Assembly (NCBI RefSeq): GCF_029227915.1
Contig: NC_079875.1
Location: forward strand, 29,946,001 to 30,010,000
Reading direction: 5' to 3'
DNA from: Hydractinia symbiolongicarpus
Taxonomy: Eukaryota > Cnidaria > Hydrozoa > Anthoathecata > Hydractiniidae
DNA: 64,000 bases
The translations under genes and the position numbers were made by a program. The notes under the pieces are model-generated. The model was not told where the DNA came from and did no database searches. It saw only the letters and a program-made list of their open reading frames with translations. Positions 22,216-32,829 of this stretch are shown here, in pieces (the stretch's first letter is position 1; each line of letters begins with the position of its first letter).

Positions 22216-24080
22216 CTACGTCAGAAGAAGTTTAAACCCTTATATCTCCTTAACCGTTCGCCAAAGCTACATGTTTCTATACATCATTTTGATCAGCGTT
22301 CTAGCCATACAACAACAGGCGCAACGGGTAGACAAACATCTGAAAACATGTGTTAATTCTATTTATCATTGAGTTAGAAAGGTCAGACGGTCCAAAGCGA
22401 TGTCTATTTGCACCTCCTAAAAAATTATCAATGCATTATTTTGTAGAAGTAGTTTTTCTTTAATTCGCTATTTTATGACAGTCGCGTAATATTTTTACAC
22501 TCACGGTTGCATTGAATCAAGACCCTGTTATATTTGACGGTGAATGGAGAAAATAATTGTAATGCGATTAAAGGGAGGCTGTTTACAGTGGTCACATTTT
22601 TAAACAATAATCAACACGCAAAATAGAAAAATATAATTAAAATTTACTTATTTTTACTTGCTTACTACATTACATGTTTATTTTATGTTCGCTGCAATTT
22701 TTAGTGAAAAATGACGCTCTTATCAGATTGTCAATTATTCCAGTTCACGGATGCTGTTCTCGAAAATTAGGCATATCTATGAAATACATTTCCTAATATG
22801 TAATAAATTACTAGTTGTATGTTACGTGGACAAATTTGCTTATGACTTATAACATCACGAAGTGGATTGTGTTACTTGCTGATGTTTATTACAAAGCGTG
22901 ACCAAACCATTTGTCATGGTAAAATGCTTCAGTGTCATCAGAATAACCGAGAACTGTTTATCTAACACCAAAACACTATTTTAATATCGTGATGAAAGAT
23001 ATGGTGTAAGCGAAGCAATAATGACTTGAATCTGAATTATTTCGCACAATTATCATTCGGCAAGCAGGACTTGAAATCGCTTTGCTTTTGATAAACGTGT
23101 GCGCATCAAACAACACAGAGCACTTCCATCAAATCAGGTTATAACCGTAACGTACGTAAAGACTCTGAAACAGCTTAACAAATTGGTCGCTGTTTAATAC
23201 GCCATTAATTGATCTTGAATTCAAAAACTCCGTCGTAATGTAACGCTTGCACAAATTTCCCCACAGGTTGACATCTAGTTTCTTGTACCTATAATTATTG
23301 ATATAAAATTGTAATCGTAACATATTATACTTGCAGATACACATATTGACACTATGATCGGATCTTTGATGTCACAATATTTCGTTTGTTTCATATTTTT
23401 ATCTAAATAAATACAAGATAAATAAAGTTTAAAGATTAAGAATTGCACAAATGTTACACAGAAAAATTTTTGTTCGACAATCACTATAAGAAACAACACA
23501 TTTTCACATTTTAAAAACAAACAGTAATTTCTTCTCACCTTAAAAATGCTTTAAAAAAGTGAAGCATCCATGAACGGAAAACTAATCTGTTTAATGTTGA
23601 GAAAATTTGCGTGTTTAAAACAAACACAAGACGCGCGGACTGCATTTCAAAAACTTTCTTCGTATATGTTGTATACTAGTTTTCTTTTGTAGAACAAAAC
23701 TACAGCTCGGTTACACAAGTAAAAGGCCTGGATTCAGTACTATAGGTTTTCTAATAACTAAAGAAATTAATTTATCAGCCATTTGTTATTGTTTAATTAT
23801 ATCAAAAATTACCCGATTCCATTGTTGAAACGCTGATCAAAATATGTATAGGATCACACGTTTTAAACGAGCGGTTGCAGAGAAAGTTTAATAGTATCTT
23901 TGATAACGGAACACATGTCTTTTTAAAACGGATGTATTAATCCGGTTAACCCAGTTTTAAAATATTAATTTAAGTCGTTGTTATTTTCATTCGTTCCATG
24001 ATATTTAGTCTGAAATGTAAATGTGCAATGCAATGATTTTATTTTTAGTAATAGGCGTCAACAATTATGTGCTCGTCTAA
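22216..24080. repeat. interspersed repeat, family 2, copy B
   Basis: Collinear homologue of 11440-13190 with the same ordered landmarks: TTATATCTCCTTAACCGTTC (22242), TTATCAGATTG (22720), ATTACTAGTTGTATG (22806), CAAGACGCGCGGACTGCATT (23627) and GTGCAATGCAATGA (24023). Moderately diverged from copy A, with indels. No intact ORF. Probably a non-autonomous, Helitron-related element from the shared internal motif. Confidence 0.7.
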
Positions 24081-24329
24081 ATTTTTAGACCCTACTAGAT
24101 TGGGGTCAAACCATGTTCTGATGTAACATTTGATATCATGTTATAGCATTAGAAATGCTTTTTATAGAATTGCCCAGTACTTCAGTTTGTATAAAGTCAA
24201 GTCACGTTGTAAGAAAACATTGTCCATGTCCTCTTGCAAGTTGCTACAGAATATTGTCTGGAATCAATGATTAAGTGACGAAAGTAAGTTTGTGGTCTTT
24301 TTCATGCAGGCCGAACAAATGTGAGTTTG

Positions 24330-24602
24330 ATATTTTACTGATTCCAGCTCCAGAAACAGGCGACTTCACATATTTACATGTTGATTTGGGTAAAAGATTT
24401 TGAAATGTTAACATCAAACGTTTTCACGTCAGATCAATTCCGCTGCAAAACGGATGTACAATTATGCAATGACGGAAATAGGTTGCTGTCATATCTCACC
24501 AGTTACGTTACGAAAACGAAAGAGCACATTTTCTTAAAGGATAAGCACATGCTAAGTCTTTCTGCGTTTTATGAAACCTTACGAAATATGACTTGGACAT
24601 AA
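24330..24602 (+). pseudogene. possible Helitron Rep-like fragment
   Basis: A short frame containing FRCKTDVQLCNDGNRLLSYL then TSYVTKTKEHIFLKD. The arrangement D-V-Q-x(8)-SYLTSYVTK recalls the tyrosine motif of Helitron Rep domains, where two Tyr precede a conserved Lys. The rest of Rep is absent and upstream frames are broken. It is different from the clear Rep fragment at 45.1-46.5 kb, and alternative families are possible. Confidence 0.3.
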
Positions 24603-26107
24603 AGACACGACTTTACTTTGTGTTCCAGATTTTTACCCAACTGCAAGCTTTAATAGTGCACTCAGTGACAAAACGGGTTCTAAAAAAGCACTAACAATAT
24701 ACAAAAACAGATAACTGGTTCAAAATCTAACTGGCTTTTTTAAAATAATTACTGCTTCGTTTGAGTTCTGACATTTCTTTATTTTCTTAGCGCTTTGCTT
24801 ACCCAACAACAAAATGTTTTTGATAAATCCTAAATCCTAAAATCAGATTTAGTACAAATTAGCCGAGAATTAAAATCGAACTGGCTTGTTTTAAAATAAA
24901 TAAAGGTTGATAGTTGCAATTATTATACCTGCTAACAAAATATTTCATAAAACGGCACTGAAAGATGAAATTCGTTGAACAGAAATTAATTGCTTGAAGA
25001 ATTGTTCGAAAAAAATTTTTATGTGTCTGTTTTAAGATAAATACAGCTTGGTTTGTGTCTAGCTGCAACATCTCCTATGGTACCTGAGTAAGATACTGTG
25101 TTTGTTCAGTGATTCTCTGTGAACACTGTGAACAAACATATAACAAAAAAAGTCGATAAAACGGTTTATCAAGCATTATTTGTCGTAACAAGATATATAG
25201 TGGAAATTTTTAAGACACACTTAAGCCCCTGCAAGGTTGAAAATAATAAAACATTTATTAGAGGAGTTCTACCAGTGTGTCGATATCGTTAAGAAAAGCG
25301 GCATACTTTCGTTATTTATAATTTTTGTGCGCGGAATAATATTTTTCATAAATAAATAAGCGAATATACAAAGTATTTTTTTCATTTTTGTAGGACCAGC
25401 TATATGCACAATTGTTCTGGAGTTGAAATGCAGTTTGGCATTTAATATAGGGGGTCAAGTACTTGACCATACAAAACGGTACATAATGATTCAATTCTAC
25501 ATAGCCTGCAAGGAGCGTGCAATACTTAAATCTGTCCTACAGGCTTGTTGCTGGAAAATAAATACGCGGGTTATATGTTTGGGTGTATTGCAGTTTGCTG
25601 TTCAGCGGGCGTGTACGGCTTTACAGCACACGATATGTATTATATTAAAAAGTAAAAAAAATCACATACAGCAATCCAGGTCGTCGATTCCAACCTCTTC
25701 TGGGCTCCCACAATTGCTTTTTCCGCCTTTCCATAAAATGCTGGTAAACCATACTAAAAAAGTGATACTGCAAGTTATAACTTACAAAGATTGTAAGATT
25801 GTTCGAATTGTAAAAATTTTACTTACCATCCTTCAGTGTGACATAATTTCTGTTCTTGCTTCTGAAGTTTCTTTTGTCACTCTATAAATAAATTGAAAAC
25901 AGATGCACCGTTCTTTGGATCAGGTAAATGAAAAAATAGATAATAAATCAGTAAAAACGCAGCTTACCATCGGCTACTATAAACTTTTACCCAGTCATGT
26001 TACTTTTTCTCATCGTCAGAAACTCTTTCCTATCGCTCAACATGGCTTATCTCGACTAGGCGTCGAATAAGATCATTCTGGTTAATTAATTTCTTTTCTT
26101 AAAAAGT
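24603..26107. other. no supported gene; degenerate internal repeats
   Basis: 24700-25060 contains three loose copies of a segment like ACTGGCTTGTTTTAAAATAA. A 154-codon frame at 25423-25887 starts at TTG and has low-information composition (I, V, K, C rich); I do not support it as a gene. Confidence 0.35.
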
Positions 26108-26590
26108 CATGGGGCATCAGTAACTGTGGTATGAATTCCCTACATGAGCAAGATACAATGTCATTATTAATTCCTTACTGGGTAGTTATAATTGAAGCGA
26201 AAAAACATTAAAGTTACGCTTGGGAAATATGTTTTTATAAGATATAGAAACATGAATTTTATAATTACGGAAAGCATGCGACGTAAATATTGTAATACTG
26301 TCTGAAAAAGACGGTTGAGAACAATCATCATCAAAGTCCTGAAAATCTTTAATGTAAAAAGCTGTCATGACACACGATCTATAGTGGCGAGTAGTCACGA
26401 GATTTTAATTTATTTTCTTGAATTGCCGTGGGACATCCGAGTAACCGTATTATGAATTCAATACATAAAAAGATACATTGTCATTATCAATTCATTACTG
26501 GGTAGTTATAACAGAAACGAAAAGTCATTATACTATAAACGTACGCTTGGGATGAAAGCATGTGAGGTAATATAATGTTTGAAAAGCACG
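26108..26590. repeat. two diverged direct repeats, offset about 318 bp
   Basis: 26108-26225 and 26427-26545 share CAT/CCAGTAAC-GT-T-ATGAATTC, AAGATACA-TGTCATTAT and ATT-CTTACTGGGTAGTTATAA, then an ACGCTTGGGA landmark. A duplicated non-coding segment. Confidence 0.7.
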
Positions 26591-27490
26591 CTTGAGAATA
26601 ATCCTTTTACTATCATAGCACTTTGTCAAGAAAATAATGTGAAAATTCTACTTACAGTGCAGAGAATTATTCTTGTCTTTCTATGCGTATGATGTTCAAC
26701 AAAATAATGCGACAAAAACTTATTGTACGTCTTAGTTTCAATGTCAATTTTTTTCTCCCAAGAACACATTGAGATGGTCACTCTTTGTTGATGTGGAAAA
26801 AATAGTTGTTTTTACGTAACATCAGTAACGGTAGCAAAAGCATACAAGGAAAGTCAACACTGTTGTAAATCCAGTGGTCTTAACATATGCAGTACCGTAA
26901 CACTCTTTTTTCCGAGCTTGTCCGCCTATGTATAAATGTGGTTGATAAAGAAAGAAGATCAGAAAATTGAAACTCTGATTGAAGAAAAAAATAAAAAATT
27001 CACACCTATTCAACAATTGACTCACCTTATATTATCCAATTTTAAAAATGCAGTTCTTTAAAAATAAATTTTGGAATTGAGTACGGTTTTTTAAATTTGT
27101 ATGTTGATTTTCAACTTCAGATTTTATCTTTTAATTCTGAATTTTGATTTTTTTTTATAAAGAACTTTACATGATTTTCAATAATAAACTTTCTTTTTTG
27201 TATTCTTTCCTGTGTTCTTCAGTTCAAATTTTCTATCGTCCTTATTTTTCTTTTCCTGAGTCTGTAGTTTTCACTACACCTAGATTAAAATCTTTAAAGT
27301 TGACATCGACCGAACAACTGGATTAAAAACTTTCTCTGTATCCACGGCCAAATGGTCACTGGTCACTTTACAGTTGTCGATTTCCGTCTATTCTTATCCA
27401 CGCCAACATTTTCTTGTGTACGTAAACCAAAAATTATATCAATTAATATTATTGACAGTTAAAGTTTGCGATGCTTTTTTTTACATCTTC
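26591..27490. other. no gene seen
   Basis: AT-rich, no recognised coding or repeat structure. T-rich tracts at 26980 and 27100-27260. Confidence 0.4.
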
Positions 27491-27856
27491 CTAACAATAA
27501 ATTAAAACAGAAAAAACAACAGTATGGGAGTGAAGCGTAAAGAATGTAGCCAAAAAATTTTCGTTAGTTTTTGAACAATTTTTAAATGTTCGAGAAATTT
27601 TTCTTGCTGTTTGATAGGATATAAAAAGATGCCCTAAAACGTTGTGGCCTGTCTTCGTTTTTGCCGAACGACAAATTAAATAAGAATCCGGCTGAAATTT
27701 AAAATTAGTGGTACACAAACACTTTCGTAACCCAGTTACCGGACATGCGGAATTACCAGCAGTGTGAACTATGTACACAATATGACCTTCTCTTAGCTGA
27801 TCCGTGAAGGCTAATAATTGGCCGATGCGAAAGTACCCTGCGAATCCTTACACGCA
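27491..27856 (-). pseudogene. tyrosine recombinase, catalytic half (split by Helitron 3)
   Basis: Minus-strand frame from 27856: CV, an in-frame TAA, then GFAGYFRIGQLLAFTDQ, REGHIVYIVHTAGNSACPVT, SYLICRSAKTKTGHNVLG and ISYQTARKISRTF. GF-GYFRIGQLL is the box I arginine region of phage-integrase-like tyrosine recombinases, the CPV-GL segment and the later K belong to the catalytic core, and TLHSHTVV stands where the box II HxLR should be, so the second arginine appears lost. Known in Crypton- and DIRS-type elements. The N-terminal half lies at 30695-30263, and the two are in the same reading frame. Confidence 0.7.
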
Positions 27857-30262
27857 TCTATATAATAATACGCCAGTTCCGTGTGTCTGTAACAGGCAAA
27901 GTTGATATCGTCATTTTCCTTTGATGTCGCCGAAAAAAATCTTTGATGTTGCCGAAAAAAATATGTCTTCTTTGTCGTGAAAAGCCGCGAGTTTTGTGTG
28001 GTTTGTTAAATGAAGTTCTAGCACAAAGTAACGGAAATTGTGTTTGCAAAAAAGATGGCTGTCCTTTTTAAGCATTTGTCTTCTCTTGCGTTCAAAATAA
28101 ATCTTTACAAAAGCATTTAAAAAGGGGCATGGTATATAAATGAAGTATAGAAAGGTTTCTGTAAGGTTTGTTTATGTTTTTTAAAGTTTTGATAATATTA
28201 TTGATGTGAGACATGTTTGTTAGCTAGCATCAACCACACCAACAACGACTAGCTAGGTAGCTAGGAATTTATAAATATGTAGCCATGTTCTTTATACCTA
28301 GCTAAGTCTCCAGTTTATATTTAAGTGACCAGCTATTAGCTGCTGTAGCTACCTTATGTTAGCTTCAGTTTTATGTTGCTTTTTACATGCAAGCTAATCT
28401 TAGTGGTCTTTGCTAAGAATGTGACTGTAACTTATTTTAATTGACATTTTAAGCCTAAATTAACAAGCCACAACAACTTTTAAAAAAGTATTACAAAATA
28501 TTTAAGAAGAGTTTAAGGACTGTCTTTAAGCAAATAATGTATTTTTCACATTTTGTGTATGCAAATAATGTATTTTTCACATTTTGTGTAACTAAACTTA
28601 TATACATCGGTTACATGGAATATGACGAAACGATTTTTATTTAACATGTAGTAGTTCTTGTACCTTAAGTGTGGTGATTTTTGTTGTTCTAGATATTCTG
28701 ACTAAAATGTTTTTGTTTATGACATTTTGTCTTATTAAGAAAAGTTTCAACTTTTTTGAGAGAGTACAACACCGAGAAAACTTGTTTTTTTTTTATATTT
28801 TGTATAAATTCTTACCGGGCAGGACAACATACCGAAATGACTGATCCCTCTCTATTTATAAATTTGATGCGTTCCAAATCGCAGTTTTTTGAAATTTTGA
28901 GTAATATTTAATGAGTACAAGATACAAATACTGATTTTTGTTGAATCAGAAGTATTTCTTAGAACCATTCTTTTTTTACACTTTTGTGGAGAAAAAGTGT
29001 ATGCAATATCATCAGAATAACTGATTTTGTTGCAAACTGTTTTTCTTTTTCACATTTTGGATTGAAATATTGTTATAAAGGGCATATATCAATAGACATA
29101 TATATACCAAAATAATTAAATTCTGCAAACTTTGATTTTGTCGTTCACCTCTCATCTTTTATATTTTGATTAAACTTTTGAGGAAAATCATAGGAATTAT
29201 TTAGAATATGTATTTTGTGTTGGAAATTTAGTGCAAAAATTGACGTAAAATGAACTGTTAAATTGATTGTTGTTGTTTTAACATGAATTATGACTCAAAC
29301 TTTGTTTTTGCATTTCTAATTTGACTAATTAGCCTAAAAATTTGCCAATTGGTTTTACACTCTGTTCTTTTTTATATATATTTTATGTGAACATAGAAGT
29401 ACACAAGTAAAGTTAGAAGCCACAAGAAGTTAATTCGAAAGTGAAGAGTGGAGCTAGAAGTAGTAAAGAAAAGTTAGAAGTAGAAAATGAAAGCTTGGGT
29501 TTAAAGTAGATTTGGATTCACAAATAGTAAGAACTTTTTAGATATTTTTAGACGTTATGTTTTTATGTCGCTAGAGTTACGTGTCAGGCATATTATAATA
29601 ATACGGAGACTGTGTCTGCCCGTAACAGGCAAAGGGGATGTGTTCATTTTCCTTTGATGTTGCCAAAAAATGCAAGTTTTCTGACGTTACGGCGCGACGT
29701 CAATAACACTAATTTAACGTCAATATCCTAAATTAAATTAATGAAGCCATTACAGTGCACCTAAAACTTCGAGGATAAATAACTTGGAAACGAGGTGGCG
29801 ACGTCAATAATTTTTCACCGCGTGGGTAACTAGGGACCACCTAGGACCAATTTGGGTAAGTTTCCCAAACCTGGGTCACCAAATTCGTTTCGGAATGGAC
29901 GGGTTGATGACGTCATCTAAAAACCTTCAAACCTTAATATCTCTGCAACCGTTTGTAAAAAGTACAAATCCTATACATTTTCTTGATCAGCGTTTCAAGA
30001 TCTATACGATAAAGGCAACAAAAAAAATTTCTGTTTGGACGGGGCCATTTCTGACGTCAGCAAATTTTTAAACCCTTATATCTCATTAACCGCTCATCAA
30101 AAGCACACGATCATATACATTTTCGTGATCAGCGCTTTAGGCTCTCCACAATAGAGGGAACTTGAAAACAAAATTCTAAATTTATTTTAGTGGATGGGTT
30201 GCTGACGTCATGAAAATTTTTATCCCGCCTGAGTGGATTTTTCCACGGGCCTTATCGACTAG
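27857..30262 (+). mobile_element. non-autonomous Helitron-like element, copy 3, inserted in a recombinase gene
   Basis: Starts TCTATATAATAATACGCCAG after A (27856) and ends GTGGATTTTTCCAC-GGGCCTTATCGA-CTAG before T (30263). The flanks encode the two halves of one tyrosine recombinase in the same frame, so the empty site is ...A|T... with no duplication and no loss. The 5' 1.4 kb is homologous to copy 1. A second 5'-end-like sequence (A|TATTATAATAATACGGAGAC) at 29590 suggests a composite 3' part. No Rep or helicase coding. Confidence 0.85.
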
Positions 30263-30695
30263 TAACAGTATAAATCTCATGCGCATTAAGTTTGCAATGT
30301 CTCCGTAATATGCAATTATATCTTTAATTATGTCGACGTTCTTATTGAACGTTTTACTGACTAATCGTTTTGCACAGGCTAACGTTACAACTGAGTGGTC
30401 TGTTGGCGACGAGAAACCTCCATTCCACGCGAAATACCCCAAAGTGCTGAAATTTTTGTACTTATTGAATACCCTTCCGTAAAATAAATGCGTACCCATA
30501 ATTGGGTTGGCAGGACAATTGTTGACTTCTGTATATTTAGAGCTCCAATCTACCCATCTTTGCCAAATTTTTTGTATTTAAATGTTTCCTTCGCATAACC
30601 CGCTTGTACAAGTTGAGGTAAATTTGCTGCTTTCGACTTAAGTGCAGTGTTTTGTATCGCGTCTAGGTTTTCCGAAATACCAACATTGATGTGAT
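30263..30695 (-). pseudogene. tyrosine recombinase, N-terminal (core-binding) half
   Basis: Minus-strand exon after an acceptor-like CTGAACAG (30696-30703): INVGISENLDAIQNTALK, LPQLVQAGYAKETFKYKK, then after a frameshift FWQRWVDWSSKYTEVNNCPA, YFAWNGGFSSPTDHSVVT and ACAKRLVSKTFNKNVDIIKD, ending RMRFILL at the Helitron border. The W-R-W core, cysteine/proline linker, G--SPTDH and AKR--- motifs match the SAM-like core-binding domain of metazoan tyrosine recombinases from transposons. At least one frameshift (about 30560) besides the Helitron insertion. Downstream half at 27856-27491. Confidence 0.65.
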
Positions 30696-30774
30696 CTGTT
30701 CAGAAAAAAAAAAGTTAAACAAACCAATGTTTTAGAAAAATTAACCCTAAGTGGTTCTGGATGTTGCTTGTATA
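30696..30774. other. recombinase upstream flank
   Basis: A-rich tract and acceptor context for the minus-strand recombinase exon; no earlier exon recognised. Confidence 0.3.
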
Positions 30775-30905
30775 TACGCCCACCTGGTAATTTAGTACAA
30801 AAGCCTGTCCAGCGTTTTACAACACACGCCCATCCGGCAGTTTCTCACATCCGCCTATCCGGCAGTTTCTCACATACGCCCGCCCGGCAATTTCATGTAT
30901 ACGGC
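30775..30905. repeat. short minisatellite, about 26-bp unit
   Basis: Four to five imperfect copies of ACACRCCCRYCCGGCARTTT-type units (30777, 30822, 30848, 30874). GC-richer than its surroundings. Confidence 0.65.
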
Positions 30906-31671
30906 CGTTCGATTTTACACCCGCGCAGCAATCACCCCTGTGTCAAATTCTTTGCAGAGTATATAACAGAGTTAATTTTCACTGTGTATTGAATTCTACA
31001 AACAAAGTAAAAGATTAAACTTGGCGAAGCCTTTTAAACGGATTACAAAGTCGTAAATATGGGTTCTGTTGGGAGTTAAGAATGGGCAGAAATATGATGA
31101 TTGACGCATATGGTTTAATAATATGCCTTAACTGTTGCAAATTTTCAGTTGATTCAGAACTTCATCCATTAAGATGGGGGTAGGGGGTACAACTAATTAA
31201 AAACACTGAACCAATTGTAAGTAAACGCGTTTACACCAAGCGGATTCGGACAATTAAATAATGAAAAAGGGTAAAACAATTTGTGTATAATAATTTTTGA
31301 AGGACCTATCTACATGCTATAAAAGTAGTCAGAACATGGCATATATAGCAGGGTCTAACTTTTGACCTCGTAACAACCATAATGATAGCAATAAATGTAA
31401 AAAAAGACCATGGCTGAAGAATCGGTATATATAACTACATATATACAGACTCGAAAATCATGTTACAGTAAACCCAAAATCACCAATTACTTCACAAGAA
31501 AAGCAACAATTTTAACTCTCCTTTAAGCAGCATAGTCAATCCAATTTATATTTCTTAATTAAGTGGTCAAAAAAACAGCGAAAGTTTAAAATCATATCAC
31601 CAGGTTTTTTGATAATTTTAAATCCATGTTTGATGGTGCACGCATTAATACAACATACTCACCTAACAAAA
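30906..31671. other. no gene seen
   Basis: Unassigned AT-rich sequence; no recognised ORF. Confidence 0.4.
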
Positions 31672-31777
31672 ATGGATATAATAGCGATAATGCAAAATGG
31701 ATATTATATCCATATGTACGGAGATATTAGAATGGATATAATATCCATTTCTAGAGAAAATGGATATAATATTGAAT
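31672..31777. repeat. cluster of ATGGATAT/ATATCCAT near-palindromes
   Basis: ATGGATATTATATCCAT at about 31698 and ATGGATATAATATCCAT at about 31733 are reverse complements of each other and each nearly self-complementary. Partial copies lie at 31673 and 31760. Could be a small transposon scar or a binding-site cluster. Confidence 0.55.
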
Positions 31778-32829
31778 TTGAAACGACGGCAGCGTCCCAA
31801 TAATAGCACAATGAGGTTTTAGTTATGGATACGAGGCTGTTTGAAGAGAGTTTCGGAACTGCGAAACAAACCTCGCCAGCACGAAACGAAGACGGTTCTC
31901 TTTTTTGCGTTTGCTTCTAGATTAGAATAAGTTCAATTCAAGTGTGTTTTGTAATAATGTAGTGTTGATTTATGTATTTTTTGTTGGTTAGAAGTTTCTG
32001 CATAAGAAGCAACTAGATGTCCTGACTCTTAGTAGGTGTTGGTGTGGCAATTACTGTAAAGACAACTCCATCCCATATCTGCCCATTTTTTTTCTTTTGT
32101 ACTTTTTTTTAAACAGCAATATTAGCTACCTATAGCTAACTAGCTATGGGATACATTTACGGTGACTTCATTGGATAACAAGGCAGGAACATAGCTAGTA
32201 AGGGTCTAAAAATAATATAAATAAGCCCTCTTCTTGTCTTAGCTAGCTAAAAAATATCACAGTCGGTGATATTCAGGGCTGATACAGGGAGTACTCAATT
32301 TTTCTTGTGTTCTTTCTTGTTCTTCTATTGCCTGTGAGGATGCACGCACATAAACACTCACAACTCATCTATCGATGCAGGATAGCTAATGATATGGCAT
32401 GTAAAAACTAGCACACCACTTCACTAATTACACTGAAAATATTTTTTAAATTGTTGTCTTTTGTCAGATCACGAAATTATAAGCAACCTTCTTTAAACCC
32501 AACAAGAAGTAAAAACTATCAGAGGTTTATCTGTTATTATATAAATGGCTTAGGAAAAATAATAATAATCACAAAAAACTATAATTAGGGGATTGTTACA
32601 CTGTGGCCATTAGAACAAAAAAGAAATAAAGAAAAAAAAATCTTATAGACTGCCTCAGCTTAATCACATAATTTTGCTAGTAGCCTAGTACAGTTAAAAA
32701 ATGTATTTTGTGATAGTCCCTTGCTTTTCTTTCTTGCAGGGCTTTTGCGTCTTGATCCGTATTAGAAAAACGTGGTAGTTTATCTTTCTGACTAAACTTT
32801 CTTTATAGTAGGTAAAAACTAAAATCGAG
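31778..32829. other. upstream region of the KDZ gene; no ORF
   Basis: No coding content recognised. CTAGCTA-rich stretches (32125-32250) recall Helitron interiors. No promoter element can be placed with confidence. Confidence 0.35.

Noticed and set aside
25423-25887. 154-codon plus-strand open frame.
   Set aside because: Starts at TTG, low-information composition, no domain, no splice context; consistent with a chance ORF in AT-rich DNA.
30768-30992. Pro/His-rich plus-strand frame.
   Set aside because: It is the translation of the about 26-bp minisatellite, not a gene.
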